DNA from: an uncultured Oscillospiraceae bacterium
GTDB taxonomy: Bacteria > Bacillota > Clostridia > Oscillospirales > Ruminococcaceae
DNA length: 64,000 nt
Direction of reading: 5' to 3'
NCBI GenBank assembly: GCA_949745795.1
Contig: CATKAZ010000096.1
Span: 1 to 64,000, forward strand
The notes below the pieces were generated by a model. That model was not told the DNA's origin and searched no databases. It saw only the letters and a list, made by a program, of their open reading frames with translations. Shown one piece after another: positions 19,095-29,045 of the stretch. Numbering within the stretch: the stretch's first letter is position 1; the number at the start of each line of letters is the position of its first letter. Position numbers and translations under genes: made by a program.

Positions 19095-20469
19095 CCGAAG
19101 ATTCAACTGCTTCAGCCAGTTCTTCATAAGATGATGAAATATTTGCAATTATCTTTTTGCGTACTACAAATCCAGTATACTCATTGTTTTTAACTGCCCA
19201 GTAAGTATTGGAATCTTCACCGGGAACAGGAATGTATTCGATTTTATTAACAGTATTATTTGAAAGAGTATAGGTTATTGTAATTTCAGGTTCACCTTCA
19301 GGTTTCTGATTGTTTTCAATAGATTCAAAATAAGTATTATTGAACGAATTGAAGAATGAAATGAAAGCGGATTTTGTATTATCGTCTTTGATTTGAGTGC
19401 CGTTGAGGACGTATTTTTCTTCATGGGAGTTTATTTCCATTAATGCCTGGAAATCAGAGGTTTCAACTTTTACTTCTGTGACATCATTTATGTCTGCTGA
19501 GTAAACGGTTGTGTTCATCATATCCATTGTGTCATAACCTAAAGCGGCAATTTCATTTGATATAAATGTTACAACCTGTCCGCTGTCGGTAAAAAGACCG
19601 TACATTTCATTTTCGTTGTTTGTATAATCCCCGAAAATAACCTTAGTATGTTTTTCTCCTGCCGTTACTTCAAGAACGTATTTTGGATCGTCAAATCCAT
19701 ATTTGCCGTAATCGGATTCCGGACAGTTTTCTGCTACAAAGCTGAAAATTTCATCTCTGGTAGCATCAGCAAGGAAATTGGTAATCTGTGTATTGTAAAC
19801 GGAAGTATCTTGATATGGTTTATCCATACTCCATGTGCCGTTAGCATCTTTTTTCATAGAGAAACGAATATTTTCATCTTTTTCAGCTCCTTCCCACAGA
19901 CAGAAATAATCAATTTCAGAAGTGAAGAAGTTTATAACATAGGTTTGTTTAAGAGCGTTTTTAGTTGCGCAGAGAATAGTACCGGTTGTATAATCTATAA
20001 GGTAAATGTTGTCATCATTTTCCTTCATGACATAGAAGTTTTCATATGTAGGTGTTGCATCGCCTATTAAAAGCTTATATGATGTATCACCTGTATATAC
20101 GGTAAGCGTTATCGGATTATCAAAGCCGTATTTAGAAGTATCTGTATCATCAAGAATCTTGCTTGCTGTCAGGTGGCTGAAATTTGAGCATATTGCTGTT
20201 ATGGCTGATGAATTAAGTTCAAATTCGTCTGAATTGGTGAGTTCCCAGCCATTATTATCGATATATTCTGCTATGTAGTTACCTGTTTCATTGTGAATAT
20301 CAACTTTATCAATAGAGTCTTCATCAATATTAAAAAGAATAAGCTTATCGGCTTCTTCATTTTCTTTTTTGGTTTTATTGGTATTAAAGTAGCTGGCTAA
20401 AAAATAAATGCCCAGCGCTGCAATTAATATTACAGCCATTACTGCTATAGCTATTTTGATACGTTTCAT
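19087..20469 (-). CDS. DUF4340-domain protein
   Basis: 460 aa with an N-terminal membrane anchor (about 5-27) and a large extracytoplasmic part. It contains repeated modules of the DUF4340 kind, each with a Y/KGFDNP-type turn (SKYGFDNPITLTVYTGD; then GKYGFDDPKYVLEV). Last gene of a four-gene operon after an ABC ATPase, its permease and a GldG-like protein, the same company DUF4340 keeps elsewhere. The function of these systems outside gliding bacteria is unknown. Confidence 0.85.
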   Translation of the reverse strand: MKRIKIAIAVMAVILIAALGIYFLASYFNTNKTKKENEEADKLILFNIDEDSIDKVDIHNETGNYIAEYIDNNGWELTNSDEFELNSSAITAICSNFSHLTASKILDDTDTSKYGFDNPITLTVYTGDTSYKLLIGDATPTYENFYVMKENDDNIYLIDYTTGTILCATKNALKQTYVINFFTSEIDYFCLWEGAEKDENIRFSMKKDANGTWSMDKPYQDTSVYNTQITNFLADATRDEIFSFVAENCPESDYGKYGFDDPKYVLEVTAGEKHTKVIFGDYTNNENEMYGLFTDSGQVVTFISNEIAALGYDTMDMMNTTVYSADINDVTEVKVETSDFQALMEINSHEEKYVLNGTQIKDDNTKSAFISFFNSFNNTYFESIENNQKPEGEPEITITYTLSNNTVNKIEYIPVPGEDSNTYWAVKNNEYTGFVVRKKIIANISSSYEELAEAVESSEK

Positions 20470-21956
20470 TATGAATTTCTCCTTTTAATCCAAATGATAA
20501 CACCTGCTGCTGCAATGACGATAGGTGCGGTACACAGTATCACAAGTATTACGTTTGTATCGGATTCACTTTCAAGAGTCATATAATCATAAGTTTTTTC
20601 TCTTGCGGGAATGCCCATGTTTACGTCACTGTTGTACATCCATGTGATAGTACTGAGATAAAGATAAACAGGAACGATAACATAATCCTCCTTAAGATGT
20701 TCATCATCAATGAATTCTGCGTTACCCATAACGACCATTTTGGAATTGTTTCTTGTAGGGTCTTCAGAATAAGCAGCAAGATAGAGCAGACCGCTTATAT
20801 CAGTAGGATCGATTTCCGAACCGCCGTATGATTCTCCGTAAGCGGATTCATAGGTTTCAATAAGAGGGCAAATATTCAGATTGCTGTAGTTATCGCCTTG
20901 GTATTCAAAGAATGAACGCGATTCCGGCATATAGGGAATCAGAGATTTTTCTTCAATAAGAGCAGATGTAAGATCTGTCAGGCTTTCATTTTCTTTTTTC
21001 AGTTCTGTAATATCTACAAGGTTTACCATTATTTCATATTTATCACCTGAAACATGCTTGGAAGAATCTGTTTCATAAACTCTGTTATAGTCCATTCCAA
21101 GACAGTATTCATGCATCAGCTCCAGTATGTTTTTATAATCGGTATCATCACCGTTTGGTGAGAGAAGAAGTGAAATATTTCCGCCCTTGTCCATGTAATC
21201 GTCAATTTTTTGTTTTTCTTCACTTGTAATATCTTTTTTAGGACCGGGTACAATAATAATAGCTGCATCATCCGGAACTGCATCTTCAGTTGTCAGGTTT
21301 AGTTCTTTTGCTTCATAATTGTAATTTTTCAGATTTTTTTTGAAATTTGTGTAATTGTCTTCAAGAGTTTTTTCACCGTGTCCGGTAAGAAAATAAACTG
21401 AAGGGACAGTTCCCTCAACTACTGATTTGATTGCGCCTGTTATGTAGTTTTCTCCTTGGAAAAAAGCATTTTCAACGATAAAATTACCCGTTGAATCATA
21501 ATCGCCCTCATAAACGTACATCGAAGTACTTGGAATTCTCTTAATTATATCGCCGCACTTTACAACGATATCTCCCGATTTGATATTTAAATATCCGCTG
21601 GGATTAAGTTCATTTACAATATCCGGATTTGTATCGGGATTTATATCAATAAAGTTAATATTTTCATATTCGCTGTACTGATCCATCATATTTGTGAATG
21701 CTATCATATCGTCGTCTTCTCTTATATCTTCCATTTCCATGAGAAGATATAAGTCAACTTTTTTATCCAGCTTATCAAGATAATCTCTTGTTGTATCGCT
21801 TAAGCTGTAAAGCTTATTAGGAGTCATATCCATTTTAACGTCCAGAAATGACGCTGCTACATTTATAAGTATAACCGCTGCCAGCAGCATTATGGCAAAT
21901 GTCCACGCAATAGTGGTAAATTTTATATTCTTTTTTGATTTTTTTGTATTGCTCAT
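20469..21956 (-). CDS. GldG-like ABC transporter auxiliary protein
   Basis: 495 aa with one N-terminal (about 14-37) and one C-terminal (about 468-488) membrane span and a large external domain between. The start (KKSKKNIKFTTIAWTFAI), the LYSLSDTTRDYLDKLDKKVD segment and the VYFLTGHGEKTLEDNYTNFK segment match the GldG/ABC-type auxiliary family (substrate-binding-like fold). Its start lies seven bases after the permease gene and its stop touches the DUF4340 start, so the four genes are one operon. Confidence 0.87.
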   Translation of the reverse strand: MSNTKKSKKNIKFTTIAWTFAIMLLAAVILINVAASFLDVKMDMTPNKLYSLSDTTRDYLDKLDKKVDLYLLMEMEDIREDDDMIAFTNMMDQYSEYENINFIDINPDTNPDIVNELNPSGYLNIKSGDIVVKCGDIIKRIPSTSMYVYEGDYDSTGNFIVENAFFQGENYITGAIKSVVEGTVPSVYFLTGHGEKTLEDNYTNFKKNLKNYNYEAKELNLTTEDAVPDDAAIIIVPGPKKDITSEEKQKIDDYMDKGGNISLLLSPNGDDTDYKNILELMHEYCLGMDYNRVYETDSSKHVSGDKYEIMVNLVDITELKKENESLTDLTSALIEEKSLIPYMPESRSFFEYQGDNYSNLNICPLIETYESAYGESYGGSEIDPTDISGLLYLAAYSEDPTRNNSKMVVMGNAEFIDDEHLKEDYVIVPVYLYLSTITWMYNSDVNMGIPAREKTYDYMTLESESDTNVILVILCTAPIVIAAAGVIIWIKRRNS

Positions 21957-21963
21957 TTATAAG

Positions 21964-22704
21964 TTACCCCCTGCTCCAGCGTCTTTTCTCAACGGAAATT
22001 ATTGTAAATCCAACGAAAAGAATTGTGGCTGTAATAAAGAAAATCAGATCTGCTATACTGAAAAGTCCCTGAGAGAAAGAAACGAATCTTTCCTGTGTGG
22101 AAAAACTGCCGATAATCTGTGCGACCTTCGGGAGATTAGTGAATAATCCGCTGTCCTTGAAATTGTCTATAAATATGAGTATGATCATAGCCCCTTCACC
22201 GAGAATAGCGGCAATAATCGGACTTTCCGTAAATGAAGACATAAGTATGCCTACCGCAATGCAGACAAGTCCCCAAAGGAAAAATCCCAGATATCCGCAG
22301 ATTAAGCTTGACCACACTACTTCGCCTGTTAGTACTGTAATAAGAGGATAAAACAGTGTAAGAACAAGCATCATAAGAAAAACAGTTGAAACTGCAAGAA
22401 ATTTTGCTATTACTATTTGAAATACATTCAGCGGACTGGTCATAAGAAGAACTTCGGTTCCGCCTTTTCTTTCATCGGCAAAGGTTCTCATTGTAAGTGC
22501 GGGAATAAGGAAAATAAAGTAAAAGAAGTTGTTATAGAAAACGTTTGGAAATGAAAATTTAAATTGATTTCCCGAAAGATTAGATATACCGTTAATAAAG
22601 CTTAGTGAAAATACCAGCAGGAAAAGTGCTGCTATAACATAAGCAAACGGCGAGCAGTAATAGGAACGAAGTTCCTTTTTATATAGTGAAAACATATTAT
22701 TCAT
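21964..22704 (-). CDS. ABC-2 type permease, GldF-like
   Basis: 246 aa, about six membrane spans. MFSLYKKELRSYYCSPFAYV is the usual ABC-2/GldF start, and the RTFADERKGGTEVLLMTSPL segment is the characteristic cytoplasmic loop. It overlaps the upstream ATPase gene by eight bases. It would form the membrane part of the transporter with that ATPase, with the GldG-like and DUF4340 proteins as external partners. Confidence 0.9.
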   Translation of the reverse strand: MNNMFSLYKKELRSYYCSPFAYVIAALFLLVFSLSFINGISNLSGNQFKFSFPNVFYNNFFYFIFLIPALTMRTFADERKGGTEVLLMTSPLNVFQIVIAKFLAVSTVFLMMLVLTLFYPLITVLTGEVVWSSLICGYLGFFLWGLVCIAVGILMSSFTESPIIAAILGEGAMIILIFIDNFKDSGLFTNLPKVAQIIGSFSTQERFVSFSQGLFSIADLIFFITATILFVGFTIISVEKRRWSRG

Positions 22705-23725
22705 CCTCCTTTTCCGAAGAATCTAAATCATCGTTGTAATAAGGATTGTTAGAATCCATTTCATTAAGAAGGTCTTTTAAACCTTTTTTCTTCGGAGCCT
22801 GTGCAGTAAGTTTTACAAATACTTCTTCGAGATTCGGTTTTTCGCTCTTTACTTCATCAATGACAAAATCTTTCTTTATCAGCTCTGCCATTATGGTTTT
22901 TCTTATATCTTCTTTTTCAATTTCTATTTTATATGTATGAATGCCTGTTTCTTCGAAAATAATATCGTTTATTCCTAAAACGCCGGATACTTTTTTTATG
23001 CATTCCGCAACAGCGTCCTTATCACCTTCGATTTTCATTACAAGCACTATAGAATTACCCATACTGTCTTCAAGATTTTTAATACTGTCTACCGCTCTGA
23101 TTTCTCCGTGGCTGATAATAACAACTCTTTCACACACAGCCTGAATTTCAGCGAGGATATGAGAACTCAATATAATAGTATGGTCTTTTTTCAGGGATTT
23201 TATAAGATTTCTTACCTCAATTACTTGATTGGGGTCAAGACCAACTGTAGGTTCGTCCAGAATAAGGTATTTCGGATCTCCCAAAAGAGCCTGTGCAAAG
23301 CCTACACGCTGTCTGTAACCTTTTGAAAGGTTTCGGATAAGCCTTTTTTCGACATCTTTGATTTTCAGTTTTTCCATGGCGGATTCAACCTGTTGGCTGC
23401 GTTCACTTCTTTTTATACCTTTAATACCGGCAGCAAATTTTAAGTATTCTTTAACCTTCATATCAAGGTATACAGGAGGAATTTCAGGCAGATAGCCTAT
23501 CATTTTCTTTGCCTCTGAGGGATTTTCTGCAATGTCAAGACCGTTTATTGTAACAGTTCCGCTTGTAGAGGGCAAAAAACCCGTAATAATGTTCATAGTA
23601 GTTGATTTTCCTGCGCCGTTAGGCCCGAGAAATCCAAGAATTTCGTTGTCATTGACCGTAAAGCTTAGGTTTTTGACAGCGGCATTCCGGCCGTAAAACT
23701 TAGTAAGATTTTTTATTTGGATCAT
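22697..23725 (-). CDS. ABC transporter ATP-binding protein, GldA-like
   Basis: 342 aa, CcmA-type. Walker A GPNGAGKST, signature LSKGYRQRVG, Walker B YLILDEPTVGLDP and the H-loop SSHI are all present. A C-terminal extension (about 230-342) ends in an acidic tail. First gene of the four-gene GldA/F/G plus DUF4340 operon. The ribosome-binding site is weak (GAAAGG) and no clear sigma-A promoter was found just upstream. Confidence 0.92.
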   Translation of the reverse strand: MIQIKNLTKFYGRNAAVKNLSFTVNDNEILGFLGPNGAGKSTTMNIITGFLPSTSGTVTINGLDIAENPSEAKKMIGYLPEIPPVYLDMKVKEYLKFAAGIKGIKRSERSQQVESAMEKLKIKDVEKRLIRNLSKGYRQRVGFAQALLGDPKYLILDEPTVGLDPNQVIEVRNLIKSLKKDHTIILSSHILAEIQAVCERVVIISHGEIRAVDSIKNLEDSMGNSIVLVMKIEGDKDAVAECIKKVSGVLGINDIIFEETGIHTYKIEIEKEDIRKTIMAELIKKDFVIDEVKSEKPNLEEVFVKLTAQAPKKKGLKDLLNEMDSNNPYYNDDLDSSEKEDE

Positions 23726-24114
23726 TTATATACCATGCCTTTCATAATTTATCGGATAAAATCCGTTGGAGTGCTCTTTTTTAGAGATGTAAACCCTAAA
23801 TTTACTGTAGTTATACACTTTTTCATTATCCCAAAAAAATATGAATAGAATATTAATAAATTGTAACTATATTATTAATGTTTGTGTAATTTCCCCAAAA
23901 AATCCAAGAGAGATGATAATATTCTAAATTAAAATTGTGAAATTCATGTGAAGAATGATTGTGAATGAAATGAACAGAAATAAGTGATTATATTCTATAT
24001 ACAAAAAAATAATGTATTTTTAGGCGGTGTTGGCATAATTAACAAAAGAAAAACAATTAGTCTGTGCAAGTATACAATTTTTATTTTCAATGCTTTAAGA
24101 TTTTAGTCAAAGTG
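23726..24114. other. Long AT-rich intergenic stretch
   Basis: About 390 bases between the ABC ATPase start and the GH48 promoter, strongly AT-rich and without a convincing open frame, RNA gene or terminator. It presumably contains the minus-strand promoter of the ABC operon, though no good -35/-10 pair could be picked out. Confidence 0.5.
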
Positions 24115-24243
24115 TTGACATTTTAAAACTCTTGATTTATAATATGATTATGAAATTTTATAGCGCATTTTGTGACGTTTTGTGACAATGCTGTAAAATT
24201 TAAGCTGATGAAACGTGACGAGTCAGCTTAAAATGATGAAACG
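24115..24243 (+). promoter_or_regulatory. GH48 promoter and repeat-rich leader
   Basis: TTGACA (24115-24120), 17 bp, TATAAT (24138-24143): a consensus promoter with start near 24150, leaving about 140 nt of leader. The leader holds tandem TTTTGTGAC at 24168-24176 and 24178-24186, a 10-bp inverted repeat TTTAAGCTGA (24199-24208) / TCAGCTTAAA (24223-24232), and a direct repeat TGATGAAACG at 24206-24215 and 24234-24243. The hairpin has no T-run, so it is not a terminator. These are candidate operators or RNA elements. Confidence 0.75.
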
Positions 24244-24289
24244 ATATTTTATATTGTGAAAACCAATCCAAATGAGAGGGGAAATAGTG

Positions 24290-27139
24290 ATGATACTTAA
24301 GAAGAAAAAAGCTGTTATTGCAGCAATTCTTTCAGCAGCTCTTACAGTTAGTGCTATGATGCCGGCAGTTTCGGCAGCAGGTACAAGAACTAAAGAAGAA
24401 GCATACGGCGATTCAACATATGCTCAGAGATTCCTGTCACTGTATGACGATGTTGTTACAAACGGTGAAGAGAATGGTTATTTGAGTTCTAAGAATAAGG
24501 CTTCAGGCGGTTTTGGCGTACCTTACCATGCAGTTGAAGAACTTATTATCGAAGCTCCTGACTACGGTCATGAAACAACATCAGAAGCTATGTCATACAT
24601 TGTATGGATGGCAGCTATGAGAGATTATATTTCTCGTAAGGACGGCGTTACAAAGGCAGACGGCAGTGCTGTTGATCAGACAAATGACCTTGCAAAAGCA
24701 TGGAAGACAATGGAAATCATGATTCCTGGTCCGGTAGGCGGCGGCTTTGGTACACAGTCCACTAAGGGCGGTATCAGCGTTATGGATAAGACAGAATTAT
24801 CCGCAACTTACTGCGAAGAATGGGATACACCGGAAACATATCCGACTGCTCAGCATCAGGGAAATAACGGTATAAATCCGATTCATTCTAAATTTACACA
24901 GGTATACAGCGGCGATAAGGGTCTTTACTTAATGCATTGGCTCGCTGACGTTGATGACTGGTATGGATACGGCGGAGGCAACGGTAAATTTACATTTATA
25001 AATACATTCCAGCGTGGTGCTCAGGAATCTTGTTGGGAAACAGTTCCTCATCCTTGTGTTGAAGATCTTCAGTACGGTATGAAGGGCACAAGAGGTCTTA
25101 AGGGTATTTTTAATACAGACTCACAGGTTTCAGAACAGTATGCATATACAAATGCGCCTGACGCTGAAGACCGTGCTATTCAGGCTGTTTACGCTGCTAA
25201 CAGATGGGGTGTAGGTGACACTTCTATTACAGCTAAGGCTGGTAAAATGGGTGACCAGCTGAGAAACAACATGTTTGATAAATACTACAAGAAGATCGGT
25301 GCTTGTAATGAGTGGGATATGTCTAATAGCTATGAAAGCGCTCATTACCTGATGTCATGGTATACATCATGGGGCGGCACAACAAGAGATGACCAGGGTG
25401 CATGGGCATGGCAGATTGGTGCCAGCCACTGTCACGAGTTCTATCAGAACCCATTGGCAGCTTACGCACTTCTTGAAGATGACGGACTAAGACAAGGCAT
25501 GAAGTCAGGCGATCAGGCTATTAAGGACTATACAGAATCCTTGAAGAGACAGCTTGAATTCTATTTATGGCTACAGTCAGCTAACGGTCCTATTGCCGGC
25601 GGTGCTACAAGCTCATGGCACGGAAGATATCTGAAGTATGAATACCTTGCAGGTGTAGATGACGAATATATCAATAAGTATGGTACAAATATTCCTACTC
25701 AGTTCTATAACATGGCTTATCAGGAACACCCTGTATATGCTGACCCTGGTTCAAACCATTGGATCGGTAACCAGGTATGGGCAATTCAGCGTCTTGCAGA
25801 GCTTCGTTATGTAATTAAAACAGGTAATACAAATTCTTATGTAGAAGCAGTTAAGCTCCAGCAGCTGAATAATGGCACTCCTACAGAAATGACAATAGAA
25901 CAGGCTCTTGATGCTATTCTTGACAGATGGGTTGAATGGTTCCTTAATGAAGTTCAGCTTCTTGAAGACGGAACATATACAATTCCTGCAACACTTGATT
26001 GGTATGGTCAGCCTACAACATGGACCGGCACATATGATCCGGAAGCAAATAAAGACTTGACATGTGAAGTAACTGCACGTGGTACTTCTGACCTTGGTTG
26101 TGTATCTTCACTTGCAAATACACTTATTTACTATGCTAAGTGTCATGATGTTAAACCTGAAGCAGCATATACAGATAGCAGTAAAGTGGCTGAAAAGGCT
26201 CTTTATACTGCACATGAGCTCCTTGACCGTGAATGGGCAATGGGTCGTGATAATATCGGTCTTTCTGTTGACGAAACAAACGGTAGCATGGTAAGATTGT
26301 TTGAACAGGATGTATGGGTACCTACAAATTACAACGGTACAATGCCTAATGGTGATACAATTGCTAACGGCGCAACATTCTTAAGCATTCGTTCACAGTA
26401 CCTTGGTGAAAACGGAGACGGTACAAATAACAGCGCAAGTGTTAAGTATGGCACAAGCACAGAAATTGACGGTAAATACTACACTGATAACAGAGGTTAT
26501 GTAGCTAAGTTTAAGGAAGCTTATGATTCAGTAGGCGAAAATGCTTCATCAGAAGCTAAGGAAGAAGCTATGAAGTCTGTTACACTTAATTACCACAGAT
26601 TCTGGCATGCAGGCGATATTCTTATGGCTCTTGGTACTATGTATGATCTCTACCCAGAGGTTCTTCCTGGAACTCAAGATGCAGAAACTGTTGATAAGAC
26701 AGAAATCACTGTAGCAGTTGGCGAAACAGATAAAATTACTCCTTCAAAGGATGGCTGTACATTTGAATCTGCTGATCCTACAATAGCTACTGTTGACGAA
26801 AACGGTGTTGTTACAGGTGTTGCTGAAGGCGAAACAACAGTTGTTGTTAAGTTCCCATCAGGAACAGAAAAGGTTGTAACAGTAAAAGTAACTGATACTA
26901 CTGAAGATGATGATTACCTATATGGAGACGTTAACCTTGATGGATTCGTTAATTCAACTGATGTTGTTGTTCTTAACAAATATCTGTTAAGTGATACAAA
27001 GTACGCTCTTCAAAATGAAAAGGCATATGAACAGGCTCAGACTGTTTATGATGATGTAATTAACTCACAGGATGCTATGGCTATTGTAAACTATGTTCTT
27101 GAATTAATAACTATAGAAGATTTAGGTCCTGGAAAATAA
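24290..27139 (+). CDS. Secreted GH48 processive cellulase with Ig-like domain and dockerin
   Basis: 949 aa reducing-end cellobiohydrolase of family 48, normally the most abundant cellulosomal exoglucanase. Order: signal peptide (about 1-28, ending PAVSA), GH48 catalytic domain (about 30-790), bacterial Ig-like (BIG2) domain (about 800-872) and dockerin (about 877-949). The acid catalyst is the Glu in DYGHETTSEA; aromatic-rich segments of the substrate tunnel are seen (DVDDWYGYGG, SCWETVPHP). The first dockerin loop is regular (DVNLDGFVNSTD), but the second (QTVYDDVINSQD) lacks the first Asp. The ATG at 24290 is chosen for GAGAGGGG upstream; an ATG at 24272 overlaps that site. Confidence 0.95.
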   Translation: MILKKKKAVIAAILSAALTVSAMMPAVSAAGTRTKEEAYGDSTYAQRFLSLYDDVVTNGEENGYLSSKNKASGGFGVPYHAVEELIIEAPDYGHETTSEAMSYIVWMAAMRDYISRKDGVTKADGSAVDQTNDLAKAWKTMEIMIPGPVGGGFGTQSTKGGISVMDKTELSATYCEEWDTPETYPTAQHQGNNGINPIHSKFTQVYSGDKGLYLMHWLADVDDWYGYGGGNGKFTFINTFQRGAQESCWETVPHPCVEDLQYGMKGTRGLKGIFNTDSQVSEQYAYTNAPDAEDRAIQAVYAANRWGVGDTSITAKAGKMGDQLRNNMFDKYYKKIGACNEWDMSNSYESAHYLMSWYTSWGGTTRDDQGAWAWQIGASHCHEFYQNPLAAYALLEDDGLRQGMKSGDQAIKDYTESLKRQLEFYLWLQSANGPIAGGATSSWHGRYLKYEYLAGVDDEYINKYGTNIPTQFYNMAYQEHPVYADPGSNHWIGNQVWAIQRLAELRYVIKTGNTNSYVEAVKLQQLNNGTPTEMTIEQALDAILDRWVEWFLNEVQLLEDGTYTIPATLDWYGQPTTWTGTYDPEANKDLTCEVTARGTSDLGCVSSLANTLIYYAKCHDVKPEAAYTDSSKVAEKALYTAHELLDREWAMGRDNIGLSVDETNGSMVRLFEQDVWVPTNYNGTMPNGDTIANGATFLSIRSQYLGENGDGTNNSASVKYGTSTEIDGKYYTDNRGYVAKFKEAYDSVGENASSEAKEEAMKSVTLNYHRFWHAGDILMALGTMYDLYPEVLPGTQDAETVDKTEITVAVGETDKITPSKDGCTFESADPTIATVDENGVVTGVAEGETTVVVKFPSGTEKVVTVKVTDTTEDDDYLYGDVNLDGFVNSTDVVVLNKYLLSDTKYALQNEKAYEQAQTVYDDVINSQDAMAIVNYVLELITIEDLGPGK

Positions 27140-27184
27140 TGTTTTTCATTTTAATTCCTTTTTTATAATTCCTATTTAATCCCT

Positions 27185-27219
27185 AAAATCCGGTCTTTGT
27201 AAAAAGACCGGATTTTTTT
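27185..27219 (+). terminator. Intrinsic terminator of the GH48 gene
   Basis: Stem AAAATCCGGTCTTT / AAAGACCGGATTTT with a GTAA loop and a run of T. Confidence 0.93.
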
Positions 27220-27230
27220 GCTTATTTTAC

Positions 27231-27259
27231 TTGATTTCTTTAATCAGGAATGCTATAAT
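27231..27259 (+). promoter_or_regulatory. Sigma-A promoter of the yicC-remA-gmk run
   Basis: TTGATT (27231-27236), 17-bp spacer, TATAAT (27254-27259), about 40 bases before yicC. Confidence 0.75.
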
Positions 27260-27303
27260 AAAGTGATAGTATATTGTGAACAAATGTATGGGAGGGTGAT
27301 TTT

Positions 27304-28182
27304 GTGATCCGAAGTATGACAGGCTATGGCCGTGAACAGAAAATAGTTGATCAGAGAGAAATAACAGTTGAAATTAAGTCGGTAAATCATAGATATTTTG
27401 AACTTTCTGCTCGTGTGCCCAGGGTATATGGATATATTGAAGAAAAATTGAAATCATTTATAAAAGGCAGTATTTCACGTGGAAAAATCGAAGTGAATGT
27501 TACTATAAATAATTTAAACGGAAAAGAAGCAAAAATCAGTGTAGATAAATTAATGGCCGCAGGATATATAAATGCATTGAAAACGGCAAATGAAGAATTA
27601 CATATGACGAATGATATAACACTTTCCACTTTAATAAAGTTTTCGGATATTTTTAATGTTCAAAAAATTGCGGAGGATGAGGAAAAAATCTGGGAAGATG
27701 TTTGCAGTGTTGCAAATGACGCATTGGCTAAATTTATTGATATGCGTCAAATGGAGGGGGAACATCTTAAAAAGGATTTGATTGATAAAATACATAATAA
27801 TGAAGAAATGCTGGGAATAATAGAAAAAACCGCTCCTCTGACTGCTGAAAGTTATCGCAATAGATTATATGCTAAGTTAAAGGAAGTTTTGGAAGATACA
27901 AATATTGATGAACAGCGAATTTTGACTGAAGCAGCAGTTTTTGCTGAAAAAATTGCAATAGACGAAGAGATTGTAAGGCTTAAAAGTCATATGAAACAAT
28001 TCAGAGAGCTGCTTGAAACAGATGAACCGATTGGCAGAAAACTGGATTTTCTTGTTCAGGAAATTAACAGAGAAATTAATACTATTGGTTCAAAGGCACA
28101 AAATTTGGAAGTCACAAAGTGTGTTGTAAATATGAAATCTGAAGTTGAAAAGATTAGAGAACAGATTCAAAATATAGAATAG
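27304..28182 (+). CDS. YicC-family endoribonuclease
   Basis: 292 aa, full length for the YicC/YloC family (YicC_N plus DUF1732). The start [12 protein letters not shown] and the ending [20 protein letters not shown] with [16 protein letters not shown] are diagnostic. E. coli YicC has RNase activity; in Firmicutes it is conserved next to remA and gmk. GTG start, behind GGGAGGGTG. It is the first gene of the long housekeeping run. Confidence 0.93.
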   Translation: MIRSMTGYGREQKIVDQREITVEIKSVNHRYFELSARVPRVYGYIEEKLKSFIKGSISRGKIEVNVTINNLNGKEAKISVDKLMAAGYINALKTANEELHMTNDITLSTLIKFSDIFNVQKIAEDEEKIWEDVCSVANDALAKFIDMRQMEGEHLKKDLIDKIHNNEEMLGIIEKTAPLTAESYRNRLYAKLKEVLEDTNIDEQRILTEAAVFAEKIAIDEEIVRLKSHMKQFRELLETDEPIGRKLDFLVQEINREINTIGSKAQNLEVTKCVVNMKSEVEKIREQIQNIE

Positions 28183-28192
28183 TGGGGGTATT

Positions 28193-28447
28193 ATGCAGCT
28201 GATAAATATAGGCTTTGGAAATATGATTTCTTCTTCAAAGCTGGTAGCTATTGTAAGTCCCGAATCTGCTCCTATAAAACGAATTATTCAGGAAGCAAGA
28301 GATACGGGACGGCTTATTGATGCTACTTACGGTAGAAGAACCAGGGCTGTGATTATTATGGACAGTGACCATATAATTTTGTCGGCGATTCAGCCGGAAA
28401 CGGTTGCTGCCAGACTTGATGAGGAGGAACAGTCTGAAGATGAATAA
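28193..28447 (+). CDS. remA: RemA/DUF370 DNA-binding regulator
   Basis: 84 aa. [20 protein letters not shown] and the [20 protein letters not shown] core identify RemA, which in Bacillus forms a ring-shaped DNA-wrapping oligomer activating biofilm matrix genes. What it controls here is unknown. Preceded by GTGGGGGT; it overlaps gmk by eight bases. Confidence 0.94.
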   Translation: MQLINIGFGNMISSSKLVAIVSPESAPIKRIIQEARDTGRLIDATYGRRTRAVIIMDSDHIILSAIQPETVAARLDEEEQSEDE

Positions 28448-29045
28448 GGGACTGATGATCGTAGTTTCTGCTCCGTCGGGATGCGGAAAGGGAACTGTTT
28501 TAAATGAAATATTAAAAGATAAAAATTTTTATTACTCTGTTTCCGCAACAACACGTGCTCCCAGAGAAGGAGAGGTAGACGGAGTAAATTATCGTTTTAT
28601 TACAAAAAGCGAATTTGAAAAATTGATTGCCCAAAACGGAATGCTGGAATATGCAAAGTATTGCGATAATTATTATGGAACTCCCAGAGAGATTCTTGAG
28701 GAAAAAATGAATGAAGGTATAGATGTTATTCTTGAGATAGAGGTTCAGGGGGCAATGCAGGTTAAAAAGCTTTGCCCGGAAGCGGTGTTTATTTTCATAG
28801 CTCCGCCGTCTATTGCCGAACTTGAACGCCGTTTGAAAAAACGGGGTACAGAATCAGATGAAATTATTGCAAAAAGAGTTTCTGAAGCTGCCGGAGAAAT
28901 CAGGCAGGCGGTAAACTATGATTATGTTGTTGTAAATGCAGCGCTGGAAGACGCTGTTGAAGATTTTAAAACTATTGTTAAAGCAGAAAAATTAAAAACT
29001 GCTTATGCTGAAAATTTAATTAATGAGGTGCTTGAAAATGCTTAG
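28440..29045 (+). CDS. gmk: Guanylate kinase
   Basis: 201 aa, ATP + GMP to ADP + GDP. P-loop [10 protein letters not shown], then [18 protein letters not shown] and [13 protein letters not shown] for GMP binding. The ATG at 28440 overlaps the end of remA, with GAGGAGGAAC at 28421-28430; an in-frame start at 28404 lies deeper inside remA and lacks family similarity. Its end overlaps rpoZ. Confidence 0.96.
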   Translation: MNKGLMIVVSAPSGCGKGTVLNEILKDKNFYYSVSATTRAPREGEVDGVNYRFITKSEFEKLIAQNGMLEYAKYCDNYYGTPREILEEKMNEGIDVILEIEVQGAMQVKKLCPEAVFIFIAPPSIAELERRLKKRGTESDEIIAKRVSEAAGEIRQAVNYDYVVVNAALEDAVEDFKTIVKAEKLKTAYAENLINEVLENA

